This document shows, one piece after another, positions 32,245 through 42,974 of a stretch of DNA of 64,000 nt (positions are counted from its first letter, which is position 1; every line of letters starts with the position of its first letter). Origin of the DNA: Tridacna crocea (taxonomy: Eukaryota; Mollusca; Bivalvia; Cardiida; Cardiidae). Below the pieces are notes generated by a model. The model ran no database searches. It was not told where the DNA came from and saw only the letters and a program-made list of their open reading frames with translations. Both the position numbers and the translations under genes were made by a program. The stretch spans positions 32,487,361-32,551,360 of the forward strand of contig OX031064.1 in NCBI GenBank assembly GCA_943736015.1. The letters run 5' to 3'.

Positions 32245-32302
32245 TTTCAGTTTCCTCTGACTCGTCAACCTCATCCCGACTAGAATCATAACGTGGCTTC
32301 AT
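32245..32302 (-). CDS. Candidate first exon, acidic N-terminus
   Basis: Minus-strand ATG at 32302, peptide MKPRYDSSRDEVDESEETE, then donor GTAAGATT at 32244. The upstream 32400-32560 is richer in CpG than its surroundings (ttcccggaa, ccgggaccagcg), as expected for a promoter. The product is not recognised and no following exon is identified to the left. It falls inside the interval bounded by the CAGGGTTCCCAC termini. Confidence 0.28.
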
Positions 32303-32804
32303 AAAGATAAAGTCTGTTAACCTTTCAGATCGCTATGGGTTTAAATTTTCAGTAATATTTACTGTTGTAGATCATTTTCACGTCAATTCACTTCAGCTCG
32401 TTTCCCGGAAAATACAAAGCACAGCTGCACTGTATTTCAGGATAAGTGCCGAGTTCTCCGAAATCAATACACTGGATCCCGATTTGTTTGAATATTAGAA
32501 TAACTATTCCGGGACCAGCGAACCTAAAAAAGGACCGTAATGTATTTGGGAAATTTACCTTCTTCGACCAATGACGGTCAATATTGTAGAAATATTGGAC
32601 CTTTATCTGAAAAATGGAGGACGCAGACCGGAGATTATTATCGTCCTAAATTCTTGTTTCATACCCAAAACGTTTCGTACTTTTCCCGGGTTTTTCCCGA
32701 TTTTTCATAGATATAACAAAAATCAAGACTTTTTCAAGACCGGGAGCGGGTTTTACAAAATTCCCGACTTTTTCCCGTTTTCCCGACTGCGTGGGAACCC
32801 TGTT

Positions 32805-32998
32805 ATCAACTTTTTATCAAATGACAAGATTTTAGACTGGTCCAAATTGAAGGAATATGTAGATAACAAAATAAAAGAGACTGAAAGAGAATAAAAGTGA
32901 CTGAAAGAGACTGAAAATCTGACATTTCTTTTGGGAAGGGACGGGAGGAAAACATTGTGGGAAAAGGAGAAAAAGCTGCTTGTGTGGTAAAGGGTTTA
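32805..32998 (-). mobile_element. MITE A, reverse, right core arm lost
   Basis: aactttttatcaaatgacaa start; agagactgaaagagaataaaagtga is locally duplicated; jumps from gagaaaaagctg to cttgtgtggtaaagggttta. Confidence 0.72.
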
Positions 32999-33189
32999 GT
33001 TTAGTATAAACTTATTTATTCTACATTAATTTTATTGAGAAACAAGTCCTAACAAATTGTATAAATCACTCTCGATTTTGCTTCCGGGGAACTACAGCAG
33101 TACCAGCGCCGACCAAGGCAGGGGTCATGGCCAGGGATCAAAGTTTTCTATGTTAAGGAATAGGACTATTTAATGCCTAAACTGCATAG

Positions 33190-33415
33190 GAGTTAACAGC
33201 ATTTTCAACGTTATTTCAGTTACATCACTGTTGCCAGTGCAACTATCTATCCATGCTTTCCCTGAACTTTCTTTCACCAATACCACGCACAATATTTTTT
33301 TCAAGCCACTGACAGTCACTGCTTTCCTACATAACCACCGCTGAAAATAATGATAGATGAATAAATCCAGTTGCAAACTATCATCAAGCCTCGGAGAGTT
33401 ATGGGACAAGCAGGA
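33190..33415 (-). mobile_element. SINE-3 body, copy
   Basis: gttgccagtgcaactatcta, ccatgctttccctgaacttt, accacgcacaatattttttt and ctttcctacataaccac match the other SINE-3 copies in order. Confidence 0.72.
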
Positions 33416-33729
33416 CACCAAACCAGTGACCCATGTTCTTGAATCCTGTGTATTACTGAATATGCTACCTGAGGCTATTTAAAGCTTCTTGGGAAAAGAC
33501 ATTAACCTGGTTATAGGCATTTTTTGTATTTTTCCTGCAATATTCCTAGCGATTCAGAAACAAATCCAAATATCATCTTAGTCAGGTCGAATCTTCAAAG
33601 AATATGACATGCTCAGACAATGATGACCAGACTACAAACTACAGAATTTGGAATACATTTAACTTACATGTAGCCACACCAGTGAATTAACCTACTTATA
33701 TTATCTTAATTTTAATGAAACTGGAGCTT

Positions 33730-34138
33730 CCTTCACACCTTGTGGAAAAAAGAAGAACATCCTAGTAACCAGCATTATCTCCTTTTTCCACAATATTTTT
33801 TACACTTCCACAGACAATTACTATCATTTAAGCTACATTTATTTTTTCATCTGCAAACATTGTAGCATCCGTGTTTGTGAGGTAGAGCGCTGGCCTAATA
33901 AACCTAAAGGTCCTGTGTTTGATACCCCAGAGCGGGTGTCAACTTTAGGATTTTTCATTGGCCCACACATTCGGTGTGAGTACTGGTGTAGTTCCCAGGA
34001 AGCAGAATCGAGAGAGATTAGTATAAGTTGTAAGAACTTGTTTCTCAATCGATGTAAAATAAATATGTTTAAACTAATCATCTGCAAATGCTTCAACTCA
34101 AATAAATCTAAAATTTTACAGTTACATAAAGAGTAAAG
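33730..34138 (+). mobile_element. MITE A, split by a SINE insertion
   Basis: Left part 33730-33857 carries the core (aacatcctagtaaccagcat). The right part 34078-34138 resumes at tcatctgcaaatgcttcaac and ends cataaagagtaaa. The left terminus is eroded. Confidence 0.8.
33858..34077 (+). mobile_element. SINE-4 (tRNA-derived), complete with target duplication
   Basis: A box region gtgaggtagagcgctggcc, B box region gtgtttgataccccagagc, then a non-tRNA body and an AT-rich tail (gtaaaataaatatgtttaaa). It is flanked by perfect 11-bp direct repeats TCATCTGCAAA at 33847-33857 and 34078-34088, derived from the host MITE arm. Confidence 0.88.
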
Positions 34139-34161
34139 GTATTTCTGATCAATATGCCTAT

Positions 34162-34380
34162 TAACTCATTACCATGCAACAAATTTCCAAATAGAAAGCA
34201 TTTGCAGACGGCAAAATAAAAGGGACTGAAAGTTTGAAATTTGTTCTGTGAAGGGTAGAAAATGTTGTTGGAAAAGGAGAAAATGCTAATTACCGGCATT
34301 TTTTCCTTTTCCTAAAATGTTTTCTAAAGGCTTCTTTCTCAGGGTTGACAAAAGTAGGGATTGTGTGGTAATGGGTTAGA
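34162..34380 (-). mobile_element. MITE A, reverse
   Basis: TTAACTCATTACCATGCAAC start, missing the aaattttagactgg stretch; core aaaatgctaattaccggcat; ends GTGTGGTAATGGGTTA. Confidence 0.8.
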
Positions 34381-34399
34381 CATTTAAAAAATTAATTAC

Positions 34400-34638
34400 T
34401 GGTAACCCTTACCACTTTACCAAACGACAAAATTTTAGACTTTTCCAAATTGAAAGTATTTGCAGACAAAAGAATAAACGTGACTCAAAAATTGAAACTT
34501 GATGTTAGAAAAGTACAAAACATTGTCGGAAATGGAGAAAATGCTGGTTACCAGCATTTTCTCCTTTTCCAGCAATATTTTCAGATGGCTTCTTCCTCTG
34601 GGTTGTAAAAACCAAGGCTTGTTTGGTAAAGGGTTAAA
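34400..34638 (-). mobile_element. MITE A, reverse, full
   Basis: aacccttaccactttaccaa start, core at 34535-34580, end GTTTGGTAAAGGGTTAA. Confidence 0.83.
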
Positions 34639-34750
34639 GTGTCCTTCAAAATGTTCCAGCACCTTCTACAAACACACAGAATCAGTCATCTAGTCCTGAA
34701 TCTACACTGTATGCTTTTTTTTCCTGAGATACTTCGATAAAAAAAAAATT

Positions 34751-35715
34751 GTCGCATAGAGCCGTTCGAAAAGATGCAGGCAAAATCATATTAATTCGAT
34801 ACTTTAAATGAATGTTGCCCTGAAGGTCTCGCCAAGACCAGAGACAAAAATAGCATCAGAGCAGACCTTCAGACTGAAGGTGGTAGACTGTCTCGTCATA
34901 TGCTCGCGGTACTTACGCTTACGCGACCAATGTAAACTACAAAAAAACAGAAGGCACTTATTATCATCATGAATTAACTTATCATTTCAAACAGTTTGGT
35001 CAAATAAGTCGTCATACAGCCGTTTTGAAAAGGAATTCCAGTCTCTTTCGGCATCTGGACGTGTGTACCCAAACAACAGTCATCTTTGATGATGACATCA
35101 TGTATTCACGGTAAATGAGAAAACTTGTGTATGGTGGCCTGAATTAAAGTATCAGATATTTACTTCAAGGCAGTTCATGTAACTTATTTATTTACAGTTT
35201 TGAGCAGCCGAACCGTATATTTCGGCCGGAATTCGATGGGATTTGTATTTTTTCAGAGGGAAAATGGGGTTCCTATGCAGTCTTCATGTAGGTGATAAAA
35301 GTACTGAGGTAGTATATCTACAATGATTAATTGTTTAGTTACTGATGAAGGAAACATTGTTTTTTTTTTTGTTTTTTTTTGATTGATAGATCTGCGCAGT
35401 CTCCCGTGACAGTTTTGCATCCATAAACAACCGATAGGTGCCGCTAGTGTTTGTTTTTATATTTGAAAATATCATTAATGAGAGGATATGACGCCCGCGA
35501 TCATATGACATTAAAGTATACTTACCTTCAGTCTGAAGGTGTCTGCTCCGATGCTATTTTTGTTACTGTTCTTCGCAGGCCAACCTTCATTAAACACGTC
35601 TGGAAAAATACGATTTTACCCGCATCTTTTCAAACGGCTCTATGCGACATAATTTCCAATGACAGCTTACAAAATGGCCATGGATCGTTAGATAAATGAT
35701 TAATCTTTACCATCA
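34751..35715. mobile_element. Inverted-repeat element J
   Basis: Outer arms gtcgcatagagccgttcgaa (34751) and its complement ending 35648. Arms extend about 160 bp through aaaaatagcatc.gagcaga and cttcagactgaaggt. Internal 34920-35480 is unique, with a poly-T tract at 35360-35380. Right flank 35649-35715 pairs with 36100-36162. Confidence 0.75.
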
Positions 35716-36099
35716 CACAAACTGTGCTACAAAATACCAATTGAATCAATAGAAATTTACCTTTTTTCCCAATGTAAATAAATCCAGTGTAATTTCTAAA
35801 CAACTAACACAGCGACTTCCGTTGAACAGGCATGCGCACTCAACGGAATTTGAATTTTGAACAGTCTGGTTCCCTAACCCAAACAAACATTTTCGCTCAC
35901 AGTTCCTCTGTCATAAGCTAAATTCGCAACTTAACCGTCCTGTAGCCTGTCAGAGATACTGCGATTTTCGCCGAGACATGCGCATTGATGATATCACCAT
36001 GTTTTGATTTCTGTTGATGTAGGTCAGCAGTTATTTACATTGAAAAGTACAGATTTGCACAAAGGTAAGATTTGGATATTAACAAACATCAGCCTTTTT

Positions 36100-36305
36100 G
36101 TAAAGATAAATCATTTATCTATCGATCCATGCCCATTTTATTAGTTGTCATTGGAAATTCTGTCGCATAGAGCCGTTTGAAGATGCGGGCAAAATCCTAT
36201 TTTTTCCTGATACTTTTAATGAATGTTGGTCTGAAGGTGAATGCGAAGACCAGTCACAAAAATAGCATCGGAGCAGACATCTTCAGACTGAATGTACAGT
36301 ATACT
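36100..36305 (+). mobile_element. Element J, additional arm
   Basis: Third copy of the J arm (ctgtcgcatagagccgtttg at 36163) with its outer flank (aaagataaatcatttatcta), in inverted relation to 35480-35715. Confidence 0.72.
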
Positions 36306-36393
36306 GTACCCAGATTGACCCAAAGTAGTGAGAGGCAGAGGAATGAATCCTGTTGCATTGACTATCATCATTCATAGGAAAAGTTAAAAATAT

Positions 36394-36436
36394 GTCAAAC
36401 AATTCAGAATGCAACATGTATTCTGAATTGTTTGAC
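36394..36436. repeat. 17-bp perfect hairpin
   Basis: GTCAAACAATTCAGAAT and its exact complement separated by 9 nt. Confidence 0.7.
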
Positions 36437-36439
36437 TGA

Positions 36440-38080
36440 TTCTTTACCTTTTACATGTAGGAAGTTCATAAGCTATCCGAGTACAAAAATAAAATTAACT
36501 TCACTAATCTTGCCTGGGAAGGACTCCCTTTCCATAAGTTGGAGAACAAACGAGCCACAAACCTGATTCCTCGTAGTAGTATCTCTGCGTGCGGGCATTT
36601 TGTGAAATATCGTATGCAATGGCCATTCTGTGCGTTAATTATTCTTTTTTCAGCTTCTGATATGGTTTCATTGAGATATATTTTCTGAATCAGACAGACG
36701 CTTTTTTGTGCATAGAAATACCGGAAAGGATGGAAATAAACCCGAACGGAATGGAATAGTCTTAACTAATGACAATCTTGAAATATTACTAGCTTGAGAG
36801 CACATAGAATAGACTTATGTTAGCATTTGGCATCAAAATATATCGAATTCTTGATATTTTAAGGACTGCAATGGACCTTAATTGTTGGAAAAAGGTTTAA
36901 TCATCAAACAGGATAAACCCTATTTTGCTTGGTGGAGCCGAAGAATACACCTAGCCAGATTGGTATCACTGGGCAACTAATAAACAACATGGCCGACAGA
37001 CTGATATGCCAAGAAAAAGTATCCTCTTGGTATAGTTGTATGCTTTATTTACATTATGCAAAAGTGATATCTGGTACAGAAAAACGCTGCGGTTAAAATG
37101 CACTTAAGCTGACACAATTGGGTCAATTTGTTATCTTGTCAACAAGGGGGATTCGGACCCTTGAGGTTTCGGCCAAAATGTTGAGGAGATTCGGACCCAA
37201 GAAGATTCGGTCCATATAAGAAGAAGATCTGGCCCAATCTGAGATTGAAATGTTGTGTCGATATTGTTGTTTCCATGTTGCATATCGCTGACAGATTCAC
37301 CTTCAAATATCTTATGGTGTCCATATTCTGTGAAGGTCCTTGAAGTTTGAACCAGTGAAATTTTGTTTGAGACATTTAAAGCACATAGTTTGATGATGTT
37401 ACACAGTGTTCCAGCTCATAACTCTTACCAAAATTTCAACTTTCTATTGCCCGTAAAATTTCAGCCAAAAAGGAGACAAAACATGTAAATAAAAAGTAAT
37501 TTTCTTTGCTCAAAGGACTTGATATCACTTACTCCAAATCAAATTTGAATTCCTTCTCAAAAAATGAAAGGACCTAAGACTTATTGCTGAAACTTATACT
37601 TAGCTACTGGAATTAGGTTATGCCATGTTTTCTCAAGATGGCTGATGGTATGGTGCTTTGAAAAATAATCCTATTCTTTAGATATTTCTCTGAAGATACT
37701 ATGAAACATTGTGGGCTGAATCTTCTCAACCTCAAGGCTAAATCTTCTCAACTTTCTTACACTTGTGTGACAAATGTGTATGGGCTGATTTTGTCATTAC
37801 ATTATATCAAATTTCAAGTTTAAAAAGCTTTCTAATAAAACTAAGGGTGCTAAAATGATATTTTATATTTATTATTTATAAAGATATCAAAGTTAGCAAT
37901 AACCATTTTTGCATATTACCACATTTGAGTCATGCTCTCTGAAAATGGGGCATAATGCATTCATAAAAAGTATTCGCCTTTGTCAGCCTGCACAGTCCTG
38001 GCATAATGGTTTACATCATAATTGAATCCTTTTTTAGAAAAAATGGATTTTATGGACTCATATTTATGCGATGACTCTTA
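36440..38080. other. Repeat-poor HEATR4 upstream region
   Basis: Mostly unmatched sequence. A cluster of gattcggaccc words at 37149-37220 forms a short cryptic repeat. The promoter or a 5' untranslated exon of the downstream gene may lie here; no specific element is recognised. Confidence 0.4.
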
Positions 38081-38290
38081 TGAACAAATTCCCTAACAAA
38101 GAAACAAATGAACAAATGCATAGATGAAATACAAACCACCTGTAGCGGTATTCAAAGGCATGAAGGACAATTATCCTTGTTTTTCGAGGTGTACAAGACT
38201 AATACCATAACTACTGAGCCAGGGAGATGTCTCTCTGATGCAGAAGTCATTTATTATATATTTAAATCGGGAAGAAGCTATGCATGAAGG
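38080..38290 (-). mobile_element. SINE-1, decayed copy
   Basis: ccataactactgagccaggg (A box complement), ggtattcaaaggc (B box complement, mutated) and the repeated aaagaaacaaatgaacaaat body words. Confidence 0.65.
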
Positions 38291-38400
38291 AGTGGTCTCC
38301 TGTAACAGTGATTCACTTGGTTCCATGCATTATGGAAGTGCATACATCACTCTTTTTCCAGAGCTAATCTTCTTTATAATTCTTTTATTTTTGGCCCCAC

Positions 38401-38500
38401 AGGTTGGTGACCCTACTTCTACTTTAGCAAGTTTGTAAATGGACCTAGGATAGGTTGAAATTTTGATTGGGTATCAATAGAAGATAAGTCCACATTCAAG
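38401..38500 (+). other. Possible 5' untranslated exon segment of HEATR4
   Basis: A pyrimidine tract ending ttggccccacag (AG at 38401-38402) is a plausible splice acceptor before the coding start. An in-frame TGA at 38456-38458 upstream of the ATG confirms that translation does not start earlier on this exon. Confidence 0.4.
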
Positions 38501-39420
38501 ATGTCAGCCAAAACAGAAAGGTTAAAGACGCCATTACTTTTTCCCTGTGCGGCAAGAGTAACCATGCCACAGCTGGGATCTGAGGACTCTGGCATGAAGG
38601 ATGGTCTGAAGTCAGGAAGGTTTGCTCCAGACACCATTGTTCTCAAATCATCAGGTCAGCTGGAGGGACCCGTGGGTAAGGAATACTTGAGGAAGGTAGC
38701 AACAGGGCTCAGCTTTGAAGAAGATGTTGTTAGAGAAAGGTGCTTTCATGCATTGCCCTATGATGAAAAGTACATGTTTGAAGCATTTGATATTGGAGAT
38801 CTAGTGCCTGTTCCTCCAAAGACAAAAATTCCAGTTGGAAGACACAATGCCAGGGTGGATGTCAGGCATATGCCATGTAATTTGACCAAGTCATCCAAGT
38901 CTCATCTTAAACCACTAAAACGACAGATAACAATACGTGCACAGCAAATGCACATGGAAGCTGTGAAGCGAGAAGAAATGAGAGAGAGTTTAAAGAAGAA
39001 AGCGATGGAAGGCACTGAGGAGAGAGAAGTAGGTGAACAAACAGTGTCATCTGAAACAAGTTTGGCGCAGACAGAAAGTTTTTTCATGACTGAAACAAAG
39101 GTAGAGTCTGAGCCTAAATCTGAAGTACAAGAGGAAACAAAGGATGTAAAACAAATGGAGGTACCAATGTCAAAACATGGCAATGACTGGGATGCTTACC
39201 TCATGTCCATTATTAGTTCAAATACAGCAAACTGGATCGTGTATGAAAGGACACCAGCCGGTTCTCAGGATAGAGAGAAGCTGGAAACTCTGCTGAAAAA
39301 GTGGTATGGGGTACCAGAGCATACTGATTTAGTTAGAGAAGATACAAGTGACAATGAACTTGATGTTGATGAACAGGAAGAGAAGAAGCCAAAAAAGAAA
39401 TGGAAAAAGAAAGAAGCAAA
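38501..39420 (+). CDS. HEATR4: HEAT repeat-containing protein 4-like, exon 1 (start)
   Basis: Longest ORF in the window. ATG at 38501 (A at -3, in-frame stop 45 nt upstream) through 306 codons plus two bases to a GTAAGTAC donor at 39421. The N-terminal region carries AFDIGDLVPVPP and KVATGLSFEEDVVRERCFHA. A Glu/Lys-rich helix (about residues 150-225) follows, then HGNDWDAYLMSIISSNTANW (from residue 226) and a Lys-rich end. No HEAT repeat is in this exon; repeats begin in exons 7-8, consistent with HEATR4, which has a long non-repeat N-terminus. Family knowledge: HEATR4 is poorly characterised and mainly testis/ciliated-cell expressed. The gene call is strong from ORF length and eight phase-matched exons; the name rests on remembered family resemblance. 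Confidence 0.82.
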
Positions 39421-39439
39421 GTAAGTACATGTACATGTA

Positions 39440-40335
39440 TATGTTTTTACATAATAAATGTATAGCTTAAATATAAATCGCATCTGATGGGATTCGAACC
39501 CTTAAAGGGACAAATAACCTTCAAGGATTAAAAGACTAATTACCATAACCACTGAGCCAAAGAGAATTCTCTCTGACACAGTTGTCAGGTATTGATTTCA
39601 TAAGGGAAAGCTATGCAGTAAGGGAGGAGTGATCTCCTGTAACACACCCCTTCTTAAAGTCATTATTAATTGATGACCCAAAGCCTTATTAAGCAGAAAG
39701 TTCATTTTTGGACAACAATTGGGATTAATGGCTCTATGGCCAATCCTGGATGAGCCCCCATCTTATGAACAAAGTCCATAACAAAGAAACAAATAAATGC
39801 ATAGCTCAAATACAGACCACATCTGGCAGTATTCGAAGCCTTGAAAAGAATGTATAACCTTTTTTTAGAGGATTGAAAGACCAATACCATAACCACTGAG
39901 CCAAAGAGAATTCTCTCTGACGCAGTTGTCAGGTATTGATTTTATACAGAAAAGCTATGCAGTAAGGGAGGAGTGATCTCCTGTAACACATCCCCTCCTA
40001 AAGTCATTATTAATTGATGACTCAAAAGCCTTATTAGGCAGAAAGTCTGTTTTTGGACAACAAATGAGATTAATGGCTCAATGGCCAATCCTGGATGAGC
40101 CCCCATCTTATGAACAAAGTCCTTAACAAAGAAACAAATAAATGCATAGCTCAACTACAGACCGCATCTGGCGGTATTAGAAGCCTTGAAAAGACAAATA
40201 ACCTCATTTATAGAGGACTGAAAGACCAATAACATAACCACCACGCCAAAGAGAATTATCTCTGACGCAGTTGTCAGGTAGTGATTTTATATGGGAAAGC
40301 TGTGCAGTAAGGAAGGAGTGTTCTCCCATGACAAT
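39440..40335 (-). mobile_element. SINE-1 tandem array (2.5-3 units, period about 344 bp)
   Basis: B box complement gggattcgaaccc at about 39489 and A box complement ccactgagccaa at 39549 define the first unit. The motif gttgtcaggta recurs at about 39581, 39924 and 40269, giving periods of 343-345 bp. Units two and three have mutated B boxes (gtattcgaagcc, gtattagaagcc). The array lies at the start of HEATR4 intron 1, antisense to the gene. Confidence 0.85.
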
Positions 40336-40613
40336 TTGCATGATCATTTGGCTCAAAGGTAACATGTTTATAGTGCACACTATGCAATTATTGCACAATG
40401 TATATAGAATAACTCTGCCACATTTTCAGCCTGGCCTAAACTGGAAGCATTTGAGATAACCTATTTTGTGTTGCTCAGTGCATAAAATTTGTCTTTCAAT
40501 TGATAGAAAACATTGTGGGAAAAGAAGAAAATACTGGTAACCAGCATTTTCTCCTATTCCCACAATGTTTTCAAAAACCTTTTCTTTCAGGGATATTAAA
40601 AGTCATCATTGTG

Positions 40614-42441
40614 CAGTGATCGGGAAAGAATTTATTTCAATGAGACAATGCTCCTGTTTTTGAAAACCAATGAGACATTTTCAAAAGTAATGAGACATTT
40701 TTATTTTCAGATGAGACATTTAAAAGATTTCAAGTAAAACACTTTATTCTGTTTTATTGTTTTAACACATGAATAATCAATACTGTTCATTTCTTCCATA
40801 TACATGTATTTTAATTTCCAAACAAGTTAAAAAAAAACAATCAGACATATTTCAAGCATTTGCAGGCGACGACTTCAAATCCCCCATCCCAAAGTCTGCT
40901 ATAGATCTAATTTTTATTTCATAAAACAGCATTTTTTCACTCATGAACCCAGAAATTTAGCTTGCAATTACTGTTTTATACAGAGATTTGTGTAAATTCA
41001 TTGTTTAAATTCATTATTAAAGATGAGAAGATAGTTTGAAGTCCCCCTGATCGGATAATGCCACGCTGCTCATTGTAGTGTCATGGGTTTTCACGCTTTT
41101 TTGGCAATATATTTTTTCGTCTCAATTACTTTTTGGAGAAGTATTGCTACATGATTTGACATCAATTAGTCAGTTTAAATAGCAAGTAACTTAGAAATCT
41201 GTCACTTTACTCCAGATAAGAGGAAAAACACCTTTGTTACTTAGTAAAAAATGACTCGCCAGCTTCATCATCATCCTTCTGCTATAAATCTATATTTACA
41301 TTTCATAAAACATTTTTTTTTTCACTCATGAATGGAAATTTAGCTTTCAGTTATTGCTTTATTCAGAGGTTTGTGTAAATTCACTGTATAAATTCATTAT
41401 TATTGATGAGAAGATAGTTTGAAGTCCCCCTGTTCGGACGATGCCAGGCTGCTCATTGTAGTGTCATGGGTTTTCACGCTTTTTTGGCGATCTATTTTTT
41501 CGTGACAATTGATTTTTAGAGAAGTATTGCTACATGATTTGACATCATTTGGTCAGTTTAAACAGCAAATAAGTTAAAATGTCACTTTACAATAGATAAG
41601 AGGAATAACACCTTTGTTACCCTGTCATAAATGACTCGACAGCCTCATTATCATCCGCATGTCCTACGCATTTTATACTGATCCTGTTTAGCCCAATATT
41701 CTGCCGGATGCACGCAAGCTAGGTTATATGAAGCTCTAGACGATAATTTCATGTGTCATATTGACATTTTGGCAGATATTTTCCATTGTTAAAGACGGGT
41801 CATTTCGAATTTCCAAGTCTCAAAACCCGGGCTCAGGGATCAAATGAGAAGCGTGCCGAGTTGTAAAGTTTTATCAAATAATCCATGGACAAAACTGTCT
41901 CTCTCATTTTTGCGGCCAGTTTTGATGTTTATTATCAAAGATTGTGATTAATAATAGTCACAAAGCCAAGAATTCAAGTTTAGGCATCAAGCGAGTTCAA
42001 GGTCCGATTTCTCAATCGATTATCGGAATCGGAAGCCAAAACCAAATGACTTTTGACTATAGTCGGTCATCGGCCCACCACTAAGTGATAGATACAAGGA
42101 CTTCCTGCAATGAGCAGTTTAATTTATGGCTCAGTCCCGATGATTCAATCACAATATCTCGGATAAAAAGTCGCACTTTATCAATGTTGTATCGAGTAAC
42201 ATTCCCGAATACCGATGTTAAAATTAGATTCTAATGCATACAATCAATAATGATATTCACAAAATACGAGAATACTGAACTTCACTTTTCTTTTGTTTTA
42301 ATTTTAGAAGATTTCAAAAAAAATATTGGAGCAACTTCCATATTTCTATGAGACAGTTGGGCGCATTTCTAGGATTTTGAATGAGACATTTTTGGTTTTT
42401 ATGTGCCAATGGCGCATGGCGCAGGGGTTTCCCGATCACTG
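40614..42441. mobile_element. hAT-like non-autonomous element, 1.8 kb
   Basis: Perfect 14-bp TIRs CAGTGATCGGGAAA and TTTCCCGATCACTG. Flanked by ATTGTG on both sides (40608-40613; 42442-42447), which matches the host MITE's own terminus. The CAGTG start is typical of hAT elements; their usual 8-bp duplication is reduced to 6 matching bases. Subterminal gagacattt words occur at both ends. No transposase ORF. Confidence 0.75.
40920..41665. repeat. Direct tandem duplication, about 383 bp, inside the hAT-like element
   Basis: gaagtccccctg, cattgtagtgtcatgggttt, tcacgcttttttggc and gctacatgatttgacatca occur twice in the same order, offset about 383 bp (for example gtccccctg at 41041 and 41424). 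Confidence 0.85.
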
Positions 42442-42482
42442 ATTGTGTAGTAAAGGGTTAAGTTTTGGCTCCACCACTTTTC

Positions 42483-42710
42483 TTAACCCATTACCACACA
42501 GTCACTACTTGTGACGACCCTCAAGAAAGAAGCCTTTGAAAAACATTGTGGAAAAAGAAGAAAACACAGATAACCAGCATTTTCACCTTTTCCCACATGT
42601 TTTCTACCCTTGACAGAACAAATTTCAACTTTTCAATCACTTTTATTTTGTCATCTGCAAATGCTTTCGATTTGAACAAACATAAAATTTTTGTCGTTTG
42701 GTAATGACTT
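42483..42710 (+). mobile_element. MITE A, forward, altered core
   Basis: TTAACCCATTACCACACAGT start; core aaacacagataaccagcatt no longer pairs fully; end GTTTGGTAATGACTTG. Confidence 0.78.
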
Positions 42711-42974
42711 GAAAAAAGCTTTTTGAAGTTTGCATTAATTTTGAGTCATGTACAGGGCCCCCAAAAATTTCAGAATTCTTACTTGTCCTCCTGCCATTTT
42801 GGATTCATCCTACAGTTAGACAAAGAAGGATAATCCACTTACCCTCACCAAAATTTTTCCCAGTAAGAACGAGTGGACCCTCATGCTGTGGCAAAAGAGG
42901 GTTTATTGCATCTCAGTTATACATGATTCCAGCCCAATTCATCACATAATTATCGAATCATAAGAGATACTTTC

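Larger units (their letters stand above)
29978..32802. mobile_element. Possible hAT-like element bounded by CAGGGTTCCCAC
   Basis: CAGGGTTCCCAC at 29978 and GTGGGAACCCTG ending at 32802 are 12-bp perfect inverted termini. Both are followed inward by related gactttttcc-type sequence. TTATCA flanks both sides (29972-29977; 32803-32808). hAT elements commonly begin CAG(G/T)G and make 8-bp duplications; here only 6 bp match. No transposase is present. The two ends could belong to separate solo copies. Confidence 0.45.
40425..42461 (-). mobile_element. MITE A, reverse, split by a hAT-like insertion
   Basis: Left part 40425-40613 (aaactggaagcatttgag, core at 40508-40570, ends agtcatcattgtg). The right part 42442-42461 is only the terminus ATTGTGTAGTAAAGGGTTAA. 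Confidence 0.82.

Noticed and set aside
32571-32894. A 107-codon frame with FPGFFPIF and repeated F/P-rich words
   Set aside because: It lies in the CAGGGTTCCCAC element terminus and runs into a MITE A copy.
37139-37375. A 78-codon minus-strand frame rich in GPN/ESP words
   Set aside because: It arises from the short gattcggaccc repeats; no splice sites or homology support.
38902-39183. Minus-strand open frames inside HEATR4 exon 1 (also 38419-38646 and 39265-39483)
   Set aside because: They are antisense shadows of the long plus-strand coding exon.
39481-39565. Sequence with good tRNA A and B boxes, a possible tRNA gene
   Set aside because: It does not fold into a complete cloverleaf by eye, and it is the head of a repeated unit with a long non-tRNA body, so it is a SINE.
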